Part shown: in pieces, positions 1 through 7,983 of the stretch
Position numbering within the stretch: the first letter of the stretch is position 1
How the letters are laid out: the number at the start of each line of letters is the position of its first letter
Assembly: GCA_003694775.1 (NCBI GenBank)
Contig: RFJV01000373.1
Span: forward strand, 1-14,795
DNA from: Chloroflexota bacterium
GTDB lineage: Bacteria; Chloroflexota; Anaerolineae; 4572-78; J111
Direction: 5' to 3'
Length of the DNA stretch: 14,795 nt
The notes under the pieces: generated by a model
The model's input: only the letters and a program-made list of their open reading frames with translations
Told to the model about the DNA's origin: nothing
The model's database searches: none
Made by a program: the position numbers and the translations under genes

Positions 1-25
1 AATCTAACCAAATTCCAACTATCTT

Positions 26-65
26 TTGAGAGAGTTCCCATTCTTCTATGCTACATTAGGATAAT
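26..65 (+). promoter_or_regulatory. Candidate promoter region for the glycan operon
   Basis: Positions 1-117 are visibly more AT-rich than the rest of the window and contain no convincing coding frame. Possible sigma70 elements are TTGAGA at 26-31, an extended -10 (TGC-TACATT, 49-57) and GATAAT at 60-65, but no pair has an ideal 16-18 nt spacing (TTGAGA to TACATT is 20 nt; TTCCCA at 35-40 to GATAAT is 19 nt). The position, just before the first gene of a long co-directional run, makes a promoter likely here, but the exact boxes are uncertain. The window edge also hides any upstream gene. Confidence 0.3.
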
Positions 66-117
66 CGGGGGAGAAACACCTGCACCATCCCCACAAATCT
101 TTCCAGGGGACCCATTG

Positions 118-1290
118 ATGCACATCGGCGTCGACGCCGCCATATGGCAGAATAAACGAGGCTACGGACGGCACGCGCGGGCACTGCTGGCCGCGCTGGT
201 CGGACTGGACCGGGCCAACCGGTACACCCTGGTCGCCGACTCGCCGCAGGGACTGGACGACGTGCCCTCCCAGGCCGGCCTCCGGCTGGTCAATGCGGAC
301 GCGCCAGCCGCGGTGGCCGCGGCGGCCAATGGACACCGCTCCCTGCGCGATATGTGGCATATGAGCCGCGCCCTGTCCGCACCGGAGTTCGACCTCCTGC
401 TTTTCCCTACCGTTTACAGCTACGTGCCGGTCATCAGCCCGGCCCGAAAGCTGGTCATCATCCACGATGTCATCGCCGAAAAATTTGCCCGCCTGACCCT
501 GCCCACCCCCACCGCCCGCCTCTTCTGGAAAGCCAAAGTGGCCCTGGGACGCCGGCAGGCCGATGCCATCATTACCGTGTCCGACTACTCCCGCCGGCAC
601 ATCATCGAACACTTCAACCTGCCGCCGGAACGGGTCCACGTGGTCGGCGAGGCCAGCGACCCGGTTTTTCGCCGGCTCAACAGGCCGTCGCTCAGCCCCC
701 GGCTCCGGTCGCTGGGCCTCCGCACCGACCACCGCATGGTGGCCTACGTGGGCGGTTTTGGCCCGCACAAAAACCTGACCACGCTGGTCAATGCCTTTGC
801 CCGCCTTGCCGCCGACCCCGCCCTGGCAGATGTCCGGCTGGTGATGGTCGGCGAAAACAAAAAGGAAATCTACCTCAGCGACTTCCAGACCATCCAGCGG
901 CAGGTCGACCGGCTGGGGCTGGCCGGGCGGGTTATCTTTACCGGCTTTCTGTCCGATGAAGAGCTGGTCATCCTGCTCAACTGCGCTGCGGTGCTGGCCC
1001 TGCCCTCGCTGATGGAAGGGTTTGGCCTGCCGGCTGTAGAAGCCGCGGCCTGCGGCTGTCCGGTCGTTGCCACCACGGCCAGCCCCCTGCCCGACCTGCT
1101 GGGAGACGGCGGCCTGTACATTGACCCCTACCGCCAGGACGAACTGGAAGACGCCCTGCGCCGGGTGCTCACCTCGCCGGCGCGGCAACAGCAAATGAGC
1201 CGGGCCGCCCTCACCGCGGCCCAACAGCTAACCTGGGAAGCCGCGGCCCGCCAGCTTCTCCAGGTCATTCAAACGGTGATGGAACAATGA
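118..1290 (+). CDS. GT4-family glycosyltransferase
   Basis: Cytoplasmic GT-B fold enzyme predicted to transfer a hexose (mannosyltransferase-like) from a nucleotide sugar to a lipid-linked or polysaccharide acceptor. The N-terminal half has the glycine-rich entry (IGVDAAIWQNKRGYGRHA) and the IHDVI segment near residue 116 typical of GT4 mannosyltransferases. The C-terminal Rossmann domain begins near residue 207 (VAYVGGFGPHKNL) and carries the EX7E donor-binding motif EGFGLPAVE around residues 300-308. Length (390 aa) is normal for the family. I chose ATG at 118 because AGGGGA at 105-110 lies 7 nt upstream; a TTG at 115 is in frame but only 4 nt from that site. The stop codon overlaps the next ATG (ATGA), so it is translationally coupled to a second GT4 gene. 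Family assignment is firm; the sugar is unknown. Confidence 0.93.
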   Translation: MHIGVDAAIWQNKRGYGRHARALLAALVGLDRANRYTLVADSPQGLDDVPSQAGLRLVNADAPAAVAAAANGHRSLRDMWHMSRALSAPEFDLLLFPTVYSYVPVISPARKLVIIHDVIAEKFARLTLPTPTARLFWKAKVALGRRQADAIITVSDYSRRHIIEHFNLPPERVHVVGEASDPVFRRLNRPSLSPRLRSLGLRTDHRMVAYVGGFGPHKNLTTLVNAFARLAADPALADVRLVMVGENKKEIYLSDFQTIQRQVDRLGLAGRVIFTGFLSDEELVILLNCAAVLALPSLMEGFGLPAVEAAACGCPVVATTASPLPDLLGDGGLYIDPYRQDELEDALRRVLTSPARQQQMSRAALTAAQQLTWEAAARQLLQVIQTVMEQ

Positions 1291-2585
1291 GCCGACCCTT
1301 GAATTTTCTCCATTTAACCACATTTTACCCGCCCTACAGCTTTGGCGGAGACGCCATGTACATTTACCGCCTGTCGCACGTGCTGGGTGAGGCCGGGCAT
1401 CACGTAGACGTTGTACACTGTGTGGACTCCTACCACCTCCAGCATCCGGAGGAACCGGAAATCCCGTTCCGCGAGCATCCCAACGTGCACCGCTACGACC
1501 TGCGGAGCAAGTTCGGCTGGCTTTCGCCCCTGCTGACCCACCAGACCGGCCACCCTGTGCTCAAGCACTCCCGCCTGCAGGAAATCTTCAACAGCAAACC
1601 CTACGATGTCATTCACTACCACAACATTTCCCTGCTGGGGCCGGGCGTGCTGATGCTGGAACCGGCCCGCGGACAGGCCGTAAAGCTGTACACCACGCAT
1701 GAGCACTGGCTGGTCTGCCCGATGCATGTCCTGTGGAAGTTCAACCGCCAGGCCTGCGACACCCCGGAATGCCTGCGCTGTACCCTGATGGCAAAACGCC
1801 CGCCCCAACTGTGGCGCTACAACGGCCTGCTCGACCGGGCCAGCCGGCACGTAGACCGATTTGTATCGCCCAGCCGCTTCACGGCCCGCATGCACGCCGA
1901 GCGCGGCTTTTCCCAGCCGGTCGGCCACCTGCCCTACTTCATCGACCGGGCCGACCAGGACTGGCAGGCTCCCGGTCCGCGTCCCCAGGAGTCGCCGTAC
2001 TTCCTGTTTGTGGGCCGGCTGGAAATCATCAAGGGCCTGCAAACCCTGATTGACCTGTGGAACCGCTACCAAATTCCGTTCGACCTGCTGGTTGCCGGCA
2101 GTGGAACCCACGCCGAGGCCCTGAAAGCCCAGGCCAGCGGAAACCACCGCATCAAGTTTTTGGGCGCCCTGCCGCAGAAAGCGCTGGGCAATCTGTACGT
2201 CCACGCCGTAGCGACCATTGTCCCTTCCATTACGTACGAAACCTTCGGCATGATTATCATCGAATCGTATGCCCGCAAAACACCGGTGATTGTCCGCAAT
2301 CTGGGCGCACTTCCGGAAGTAGTGGAGGAAAGCGGCGGCGGCTTTGTGTACGATTCGGAGGCGGAGCTTCTGTCGGCGGTTCACCAGCTGGCAACTTTGC
2401 CCGGTCTGCGCCGCGACCTGGGCCAGCGGGGATACCGTACCTTTATCCGGCGCTGGTCAAAAGAAGCCCACCTCAAACTCTATTTCGACCTGCTGGAGCA
2501 GACCAGCCGCGAGAAGTACGGCACTGTTCCCTGGAAGCAAGCCCCCCACCCGGCGCACACCACCGTTACCGCCCAGGCGGCCTGA
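1287..2585 (+). CDS. GT4-family glycosyltransferase with cysteine-rich insert
   Basis: Second GT-B, GT4-type glycosyltransferase, 432 aa. The N-terminus reads FLHLTTFYPPYSFGGDAMYI, the FGGD loop that opens GT4 enzymes. Residues 137-165 hold a THEHWLVCP segment followed by further cysteines (C144, C157, C162, C165), a pattern seen in a subset of GT4 proteins and possibly a metal-binding or structural knuckle. The C-terminal domain starts near residue 238 (YFLFVGRLEIIKGL) and has the EX7E motif ETFGMIIIE at 318-326. It overlaps the preceding gene by ATGA and is followed directly by the SGNH hydrolase gene, so the three are one transcription unit. It probably adds another sugar to the same glycan. 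The roughly 30-residue tail after 405 has no recognisable domain. Confidence 0.92.
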   Translation: MSRPLNFLHLTTFYPPYSFGGDAMYIYRLSHVLGEAGHHVDVVHCVDSYHLQHPEEPEIPFREHPNVHRYDLRSKFGWLSPLLTHQTGHPVLKHSRLQEIFNSKPYDVIHYHNISLLGPGVLMLEPARGQAVKLYTTHEHWLVCPMHVLWKFNRQACDTPECLRCTLMAKRPPQLWRYNGLLDRASRHVDRFVSPSRFTARMHAERGFSQPVGHLPYFIDRADQDWQAPGPRPQESPYFLFVGRLEIIKGLQTLIDLWNRYQIPFDLLVAGSGTHAEALKAQASGNHRIKFLGALPQKALGNLYVHAVATIVPSITYETFGMIIIESYARKTPVIVRNLGALPEVVEESGGGFVYDSEAELLSAVHQLATLPGLRRDLGQRGYRTFIRRWSKEAHLKLYFDLLEQTSREKYGTVPWKQAPHPAHTTVTAQAA

Positions 2586-2616
2586 GTGGGGATAGGGATT
2601 GGAGATTTTGATTTGG
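2586..2616 (+). repeat. Degenerate GAGATTG-type heptad repeat carrying a GGAG-N8-TTG start
   Basis: Directly after the upstream stop codon the sequence cycles through imperfect 6-7 nt units (GGGATAG, GGATTG, GAGATTT, TGATTTG). The same kind of element, better preserved, occurs at 7962-7983. Here it supplies GGAG (2601-2604) exactly 8 nt before the TTG at 2613. The repeat assignment rests on visual similarity between the two loci only. Confidence 0.45.
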
Positions 2617-3653
2617 CAAAACGAAAAGAACTGCTCATCAATTTAGCTTTAGCGGTTGGCGGACTGGTGTTTCTGCTGGTGGTGCTGGAAATTGGCTTCC
2701 GCCTGGTAGAGGGGCTGGAGGCCCGCGCCCAGAGCCAGGGCGAACCCTGGGCCGTGTACGACCCTGACCTCAAGTACCGTCCCCGGCCCAACCACGATGA
2801 CTTCAACGCCGACGGCCTGCGCGATGACCCGATTGCACCGGTCAAAACAAAATTCCGCCTGCTCATGCTGGGCGACTCGGTGGCCTTTTACGGCGATTCT
2901 ATCAGCGATACGTTTCCGGGCCGGCTGGAAACCGCCCTCAACCAGGACGAGGCCCTGACCCCCACCGAGGTCATCAATGCCGGGGTCCGGGGCTACACCA
3001 ACCTGCAGGAGCTAATCTTCCTGAAAAAATACGGTCTGCAATTCCAGCCCGACCTGGTGGGCGTTGCCCTGGTGCTGAACGATATGCACCCTTACCTGCA
3101 CGAATTCAAGGTAGAAAACGGCAAAATTGTGGGGCAGGAATACGTGTTTGCCCAGGAAGCCGTCCAGTCTGTTGACAGCCCGCTCTACCGGCTGGCCCGG
3201 AAAAGCCGCCTGCTGGTCTGGCTCCGGCGACAGCTCAGCATTTTTGATGATATGATTAACGTCTACGCCCAGGAAGGCTATACCTTTGACTACCGCCCCG
3301 ACTTCAACACTGCCTGGAAAGAGAAGCCGTGGCAGGATGTCGAACGGCAGATGGCAGAAATGGTGCAGTTGGGACAGGAAAACGGCTTCCGGGTGTTTGT
3401 GGTCATCTTTCCCTTTGGCGAGCAGTACCGCGAAGATTACCTGGCCCGCGACCGGGATTACGTGCTCTTTCCCCAGACCCGCATGCAGGCTATCTGCCAA
3501 TCGCTGGATATGCCCTGCCTGGACCTGTACCCCATCCTCACCCGTGACGACCTGATTGCCGACGACATCCACCTGACCCAGGCCGGGCGGGAAAAAACCG
3601 CCCAGGCTATCGCCGGCTTTTTGAAAGAAAACAACCTCATTCCGAGCCGGTAA
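2613..3653 (+). CDS. Membrane-anchored SGNH/GDSL-family hydrolase
   Basis: Predicted extracytoplasmic esterase or acyl-modifying enzyme, 346 aa from this start. The N-terminus is a clean signal anchor: MAKRKE followed by a hydrophobic stretch of about 20 residues (LLINLALAVGGLVFLLVVLE). SGNH blocks are visible: LMLGDS (block I, nucleophile Ser; residues 93-98 counted from the alternative GTG start), NAGVRGYTN (block II-like), LVLNDMHP (block III Asn), and DDIHLTQAG with the D-x-x-H pair near the C-terminus (326-329, same numbering). Such proteins in glycan clusters commonly remove or transfer O-acyl groups. I prefer TTG at 2613 because GGAG lies 8 nt upstream and the upstream residues are encoded by a repeat. 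The alternative is GTG at 2586, directly abutting the previous stop, which adds nine residues. Confidence 0.85.
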   Translation: MAKRKELLINLALAVGGLVFLLVVLEIGFRLVEGLEARAQSQGEPWAVYDPDLKYRPRPNHDDFNADGLRDDPIAPVKTKFRLLMLGDSVAFYGDSISDTFPGRLETALNQDEALTPTEVINAGVRGYTNLQELIFLKKYGLQFQPDLVGVALVLNDMHPYLHEFKVENGKIVGQEYVFAQEAVQSVDSPLYRLARKSRLLVWLRRQLSIFDDMINVYAQEGYTFDYRPDFNTAWKEKPWQDVERQMAEMVQLGQENGFRVFVVIFPFGEQYREDYLARDRDYVLFPQTRMQAICQSLDMPCLDLYPILTRDDLIADDIHLTQAGREKTAQAIAGFLKENNLIPSR

Positions 3654-3659
3654 GGAACA

Positions 3660-5375
3660 GTGCCTTTGCTGCCAGATTTTGTCTATTCAGGAATTCCAAT
3701 TAAAACGTCTGCCGACACCCCGGACCGGCCCCTGACCTCCCGGCGACTGCCGGCGGTGCTGTGGCTGGCCCTGGTGAGCCTGGCCCTGGTGCTCTCTCTG
3801 CGCCAGTTTGATGCCTTCCAGCTCGGCGCGTACCGGGACGACTCCCTGTACGTTTTGCTGGCCCAATCGCTGGTTTCGTCGGATGCGTACGGCCTTATTA
3901 ACGGGCCGGGAGCCGCCGGACGGGTCGCCTTTCCGTTTGGCTTCCCGCTGTTGCTGGCCCCCCTGGCCGCCCTCTTCCCCGACCGGCCCACCCTCCTGCG
4001 GCTGGTTCCGCTGGCGGCCACACTGGTCAATGCCGGACTTCTCTTCTGGGGCTGGCGCTGGTTCAGCCGGCGGTCGCAGTGGTGGGGGCTGGCGGTCAGT
4101 GCCCTGTACCTGCTGGCACCGTTTGTGCTGGAGCACAGCCGGCAGGTGATGTCGGAACCGGTGTTCCTGATGTTCAGCCTGCTGGGCTTCATGTTGACCG
4201 AGCAGATGGCCCGGCGGCAGGAAAAACGGGGGCACGCCTTCTGGCTGGGAGCGGTGCTGGCCTTTATTCCCTTCACCCGGACGGTGGGGGTTGTCTTTGT
4301 GGGGGCCATATTGGCCTACCTGCTGTACCGCCGCGGGCTGGACATCTGGCCCCAACTGGCCCTGGCCGCGGGAACAGCCGCCGCCGTGGTGGCTCTGGTG
4401 GTGGCGGTGACGCCGGTCCGGGCGGCAGACCTTCTGCCGCTGGACTATTTCCACCGCTCCGACGCGGCGGTCATCACTGCCGGCGCGGCCCTGCCCGACC
4501 CCACCCCTGCCGTGGCCTCTAAAAGCCGTCTGGCCCGGCTGGTGCAGGACTACCTGATTGACGGCGGCCAACAGCACCTGGGCGAAGACCTGCGCGACGC
4601 AGTGCTTCCCTTTGGCGGCGGCAGTCGGGAGCAGGCCCTGGGCCTGCGGCTGGGCCTGCCCAATCTGCCCCACCTCATCGGCTACCTGACCTTCATCCTG
4701 CTGGTGCTGGGCTGGGGACGCTGGCTCCGGCAGGAGGGCTTGTCGGTGTTCAACTTTGCCGGTATATTATATTTTGGAGCAATGTTCCTGTGGGTGTGGG
4801 AAGGGCCGCGACTGCTGTACCCCATCCAACCCCAGCTTGAATTCGGTATGCTGTTGGGCATAGAAGCCGTTCTGGCCGGTCTGGGTGCACTGCTTCCTCT
4901 GACCCTCCGCCGGCGGCAGGTCGCCATAACCGCGGTAGTGATACTGCTGGCCGGGATTTCGCTGGTCAAAAACCTGTCTGCCAGCAACAGCCGGGACCAC
5001 ACCGGCGACCTGCGGGAGCGCACCACCTGGATTACCGCCCATACCCCACCAAACGCCGTCATCATGACCGAACTGCCGGAAGTGGACTACCTGTACAGCG
5101 GACGCAAAACCGTGGCCTATCCGTTCTGGGACCAGGCCCTGTCGGCAGACGGGCTGGCGGCCTACCTGGCGCAAAGTGGGGCAGACTACGTGCTGGTGGT
5201 GCCGGAAATGGTCTGGCTGGACGAATTTACCCCCACTATCAGCGACGAAATGGAACCGATTCTCCCTCTGCTGGACGAACTGGCGGCCAGGGGACGGATT
5301 ATTCCGGAATACGTGGATGAAACGGGTTTTCTGACCGTTTACCGCGTCAACCGGCAGAAAGCAGGTCAACCATGA
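3660..5375 (+). CDS. GT-C (GT39/PMT-like) membrane glycosyltransferase
   Basis: Polytopic membrane protein of 571 aa resembling the dolichyl-/polyprenyl-phosphate-sugar-dependent GT-C enzymes (PMT, ArnT, GT39/GT83). A first helix at about 31-48 is followed by the diagnostic acidic pair in the first outer loop (GAYRDDSLY, D60-D61), then a run of helices (about 93-106, 115-135, 141-158, 165-180, 193-223, 230-250, 338-352, 365-380, 395-415, 418-436). WEGPRLLYPIQP at 380-391 resembles the Arg/Tyr-containing substrate loop of this superfamily. The C-terminal 135 residues are soluble and extracytoplasmic. A GTG start at 3660 is close to AAGGAA (3652-3657); TTG at 3666 gives better spacing (8 nt) and is a real alternative. 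The stop overlaps the next ATG. It likely uses a flipped lipid-linked sugar, which fits the two SMR-like genes that follow. Confidence 0.82.
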   Translation: MPLLPDFVYSGIPIKTSADTPDRPLTSRRLPAVLWLALVSLALVLSLRQFDAFQLGAYRDDSLYVLLAQSLVSSDAYGLINGPGAAGRVAFPFGFPLLLAPLAALFPDRPTLLRLVPLAATLVNAGLLFWGWRWFSRRSQWWGLAVSALYLLAPFVLEHSRQVMSEPVFLMFSLLGFMLTEQMARRQEKRGHAFWLGAVLAFIPFTRTVGVVFVGAILAYLLYRRGLDIWPQLALAAGTAAAVVALVVAVTPVRAADLLPLDYFHRSDAAVITAGAALPDPTPAVASKSRLARLVQDYLIDGGQQHLGEDLRDAVLPFGGGSREQALGLRLGLPNLPHLIGYLTFILLVLGWGRWLRQEGLSVFNFAGILYFGAMFLWVWEGPRLLYPIQPQLEFGMLLGIEAVLAGLGALLPLTLRRRQVAITAVVILLAGISLVKNLSASNSRDHTGDLRERTTWITAHTPPNAVIMTELPEVDYLYSGRKTVAYPFWDQALSADGLAAYLAQSGADYVLVVPEMVWLDEFTPTISDEMEPILPLLDELAARGRIIPEYVDETGFLTVYRVNRQKAGQP

Positions 5376-5746
5376 ATTCAACCGGTGCTGTCAGGCCAGC
5401 CGCCCGGCATGCGGCCCTGGCCGGTGTTCTGCTCTCCGTGGGGCTGAATGCCGGGGGACAGGTGCTGTTCAAAGCCGCCCGCCTGGCCCATCCCGACGCC
5501 TCCCTGCCGATGCTGTTTCTGTACCCCCAAACCTGGCTGGGCTTTCTGGTATACGGACTGTCGGCGGTCTGCTGGCTGTGGGTGCTGACCCGCGCCCAGC
5601 TTTCCTTTGCCTATCCCCTGCTGGCACTGACCTTTCCGCTGGTGGTCATCCTGTCCAGCCTGCTCTTTGCCGAGGTGGTCACACCGCTCCGCTGGGCAGG
5701 GGTGCTGGTGATTGTGGTCGGTGTATCATTACTGGCCAGGACATAA
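5372..5746 (+). CDS. SMR/EamA-like four-helix protein, ArnE/ArnF-like subunit A
   Basis: Small membrane protein of 124 aa with four predicted helices (about 14-30, 47-66, 72-96, 103-122). The first helix contains GLNAGGQVLFKAA, matching the N/GQxxxK pattern of SMR and ArnE/ArnF proteins, and the C-terminal helix RWAGVLVIVVGVSLLA is the usual SMR ending. It starts with an ATGA overlap on the GT-C gene and sits 4 bp before a second protein of the same fold. ArnE and ArnF form a heterodimer thought to flip undecaprenyl-phosphate-aminoarabinose for the GT-C enzyme ArnT. A GT-C gene followed by two four-helix genes mirrors that arrangement, so a lipid-sugar flippase role is my inference. A multidrug-type SMR exporter is the alternative, but less likely in this context. 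Confidence 0.8.
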   Translation: MNSTGAVRPAARHAALAGVLLSVGLNAGGQVLFKAARLAHPDASLPMLFLYPQTWLGFLVYGLSAVCWLWVLTRAQLSFAYPLLALTFPLVVILSSLLFAEVVTPLRWAGVLVIVVGVSLLART

Positions 5747-5750
5747 ACCA

Positions 5751-6110
5751 ATGAACTTTACCGCCTATGCCATGTTGCTCCTGGTAGTGGTTATCGGGGT
5801 AGCCGGCCAGCTATTACTCAAGCAGGGGATGCTCCAGCATACCGGCACACGGCTGGTCGACATGCTGGCTCTGGTGCGTAACGTGCCGGTGATAGCCGGA
5901 TTTGCCTGCTACGGCGCGTCGACCCTGCTGTATTTCAAAGTACTGTCTGAGCTGGAACTATCGCTGGCCTACCCGACCATCAGCCTGGGATACGTGCTGG
6001 TTCTGCTCCTGTCGCGGCTGTTCTTCGGCGAGAGGGTCAGCCGGGCGCGGTGGGGCGCGGCCGGCATCATCTGCCTGGGCGTGGCGATGGTCGGGCTGGG
6101 CGCGAATTAA
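5751..6110 (+). CDS. SMR/EamA-like four-helix protein, ArnE/ArnF-like subunit B
   Basis: 119-aa membrane protein with four helices: residues about 3-20 (with GVAGQLLLKQGM, the SMR-type GQxxxK signature), 37-57, 62-86 and 94-117. It is clearly of the same family as the gene before it, but the two differ enough to suggest a heterodimer, not a fresh duplication. ELSLAYPTISLGYVLVLLLS matches the Ala-Tyr-Pro segment of helix 3 in EamA/SMR proteins, and the partner has AYPLLALTFPLVVILS at the same place. I chose ATG at 5751, with AGGA at 5738-5741 about 9 nt upstream; the open frame extends 13 codons further back but overlaps the previous gene. It probably completes the two-subunit flippase. Confidence 0.8.
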   Translation: MNFTAYAMLLLVVVIGVAGQLLLKQGMLQHTGTRLVDMLALVRNVPVIAGFACYGASTLLYFKVLSELELSLAYPTISLGYVLVLLLSRLFFGERVSRARWGAAGIICLGVAMVGLGAN

Positions 6111-6126
6111 CAGAGGGAAGAGGACT

Positions 6127-7962
6127 ATGCAAGAGGAGAAACAACACGTGATACCATCAACTATGAACCGCAACGGCGACCAGCAGGTCGTCATTATCGG
6201 CGGTGGGCCGGCCGGCCTGACCGCGGCGTACGAACTGATTACCCGGCACAACATCCGCCCGGTGGTGTTTGAAAAACTGGATAAAGTGGGCGGTATCGCC
6301 CGGACAGAGAATTACAAGGGCTACTATTTTGATATGGGCGGACATCGCTTTTTTACCAAATCCAAAGAGGTTCAGCGCTTCTGGAAAGAGGTAATGGGCG
6401 ATGATTTCCTCCGCCGACCCCGGCTGTCGCGCATTTTCTACAACGACAAATTCTTCCACTACCCGCTCAAGCCATTCAATGCCCTGATGGGATTAGGACT
6501 ATACGAAAGCGTCCTGATAATGGCCAGCTACATTCGCTGGCAAATTTTCCCCTACCGCCAGGAAGAAACATTTGAGCAGTGGGTCACCAACCGCTTTGGC
6601 AAACGGCTGTTCCTGACCTTCTTCAAAACCTACACCGAAAAGGTGTGGGGCATTTCCACCTCGGAGCTGAAAGCCGAATGGGCCGCCCAGCGAATCAAAA
6701 ACCTGTCGCTCAAATCGGCCATTGTCAGCATGTTTGTCAAACCGAACACAAAAATCACCACCCTGATTGAAGAGTTTGACTACCCGCGGCGCGGGCCGGG
6801 GATGATGTGGAACGCGGTCAAAGAGGCCGTGGAGCGCCGCGGCGGGTCGGTTCAGCTCAATAGCGACGTGGTGGGCATCCACCGCCAGGGCAACCGCATC
6901 ACCGCGGTAGAAGTGGCCTGCAACGGCTACCGGCAGGTGGTCCCCGGCGACTCCTTTATCTCCAGCATGCCGGTAACGGAGTTCATCCGCTACCTCGACC
7001 CGCCGCCGCCCAAGCCTGTACTCGATGCCGCCCACCGGCTGAAGTACCGCGATTTCCTGACCGTCTGCCTGGTGGTCAACAAAAAAGAGCTGTTCCCGGA
7101 CAACTGGATTTACATTCACGACCCGCGCGTCAAGGTGGGCCGCATCCAGAACTTCAAGAACTGGAGTCCGGAAATGGTTCCCGACCAGTCCAAGACCAGC
7201 CTGGGGCTGGAGTACTTCTGCAACGAGGGCGACGAGCTGTGGACGATGGCCGATGAAGACCTGATAGAGCTGGGCAAACAGGAAATTGAGCGCATCGGCC
7301 TGGCAAAGTACGAGGATGTAGAGGACGGCAGTGTCTTCCGGGTGCCCAAATCATACCCGGTGTACGACTCAGAGTACAAGGAGCATCTGGAAACCATCAA
7401 GGAATACCTGGCAACGCTGGAAAACTTCCAGACAATTGGACGGAACGGCCTGCACCGGTACAATAACCAGGACCACGCCATGCTGACCGGTATGCTGGCG
7501 GTGCGCAACCTGATGCTGGGCGAAAGCAACAACCTGTGGGTAGTCAACGCGGAGCAGGAATACCACGAAGAAATCGCCGAAGACGTGGAAGCCGACCCCG
7601 AAGTGGTCACCGAGGTAGTAAAGGAGGCGCTGGCGCACATCTTTACCCGGCTGGACCCGCTGGCCTTTGGCCTGGCGCTGGGACTAATCCTGGGGCTGGC
7701 TGTGTTTGCCGCCACGGCCCTGCTTCTTCTGCGCGGCGGGCCGGTTGTAGGGCCGCACCTGCAGTTGCTGAGCAACTTCTTTATTGGCTACAGTGTAACC
7801 TGGCCCGGCGCGCTGATTGGACTGCTGTACGGCGTGGTGGTGGGGTTTGTGTTCGGCGGGCTGTTTGCCTACCTGCGCAACACGGCCATGTTCCTGCATA
7901 TGGCCTACATCCAGCGCCGGTCCGAGCTGAATCTGCTCCGAAGCCTGTTTGATTATATCTAG
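6127..7962 (+). CDS. FAD-dependent Glf/PPOX-like flavoprotein with C-terminal two-helix membrane module
   Basis: 611-aa protein. Residues 20-60 form the dinucleotide-binding Rossmann motif (VVIIGGGPAGLTAAYEL, then the FEK acidic end of beta 2 and KVGGIARTE). YFDMGGHRFFTKSKEV near 67-82 is typical of the UDP-galactopyranose mutase / protoporphyrinogen-oxidase-like flavoproteins found in sugar-biosynthesis clusters. The C-terminal FAD-closing region lies around 445-475 (GLHRYNNQDHAMLTGMLAV). From about residue 509 an extra membrane module follows, with helices at about 513-535 and 559-583 joined by a conserved GGP...GP...LLSNFF.GYSVT loop, and a basic tail. This module is homologous to the next gene product. 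I placed the start at ATG 6127, behind GAGGGAAGAGGA (6113-6123); ATG 6163 is also possible. The reaction is unknown; sugar-nucleotide or lipid-linked sugar isomerisation or oxidation is plausible. Confidence 0.85.
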   Translation: MQEEKQHVIPSTMNRNGDQQVVIIGGGPAGLTAAYELITRHNIRPVVFEKLDKVGGIARTENYKGYYFDMGGHRFFTKSKEVQRFWKEVMGDDFLRRPRLSRIFYNDKFFHYPLKPFNALMGLGLYESVLIMASYIRWQIFPYRQEETFEQWVTNRFGKRLFLTFFKTYTEKVWGISTSELKAEWAAQRIKNLSLKSAIVSMFVKPNTKITTLIEEFDYPRRGPGMMWNAVKEAVERRGGSVQLNSDVVGIHRQGNRITAVEVACNGYRQVVPGDSFISSMPVTEFIRYLDPPPPKPVLDAAHRLKYRDFLTVCLVVNKKELFPDNWIYIHDPRVKVGRIQNFKNWSPEMVPDQSKTSLGLEYFCNEGDELWTMADEDLIELGKQEIERIGLAKYEDVEDGSVFRVPKSYPVYDSEYKEHLETIKEYLATLENFQTIGRNGLHRYNNQDHAMLTGMLAVRNLMLGESNNLWVVNAEQEYHEEIAEDVEADPEVVTEVVKEALAHIFTRLDPLAFGLALGLILGLAVFAATALLLLRGGPVVGPHLQLLSNFFIGYSVTWPGALIGLLYGVVVGFVFGGLFAYLRNTAMFLHMAYIQRRSELNLLRSLFDYI

Positions 7963-7983
7963 AGATTGGAGATTAGAGATTGG
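7962..7983 (+). repeat. GAGATTG heptad repeat, three units
   Basis: Three consecutive seven-base units (GAGATTG, GAGATTA, GAGATTG) start on the last base of the flavoprotein stop codon and run into the start of the next gene. GGAG at 7968-7971 lies 8 nt before TTG 7980, the same GGAG-N8-TTG layout as at 2601-2615. Heptad repeats of this sort are known in cyanobacteria as STRRs; I believe similar ones occur in Chloroflexota, but that is from memory. Confidence 0.65.

Noticed and set aside
46..1224. 392-codon open frame on the minus strand opposite the first glycosyltransferase
   Set aside because: Low-complexity, Gly/Gln/Val-rich translation with no domain; the + strand frame has clear GT4 motifs. 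High-GC antisense shadow.
1314..2384. 356-codon minus-strand open frame
   Set aside because: Exactly antisense to the second GT4 gene, no recognisable motifs, composition of a shadow frame.
3687..4673. 328-codon minus-strand open frame
   Set aside because: Gln/Gly/Pro-rich antisense translation of a membrane protein gene; no start signal or motif.
5902..6126. N-terminal extension of the flavoprotein frame
   Set aside because: Overlaps the SMR-like gene entirely, translates to Ser/Trp/Arg-rich nonsense, and the ribosome site lies before ATG 6127.
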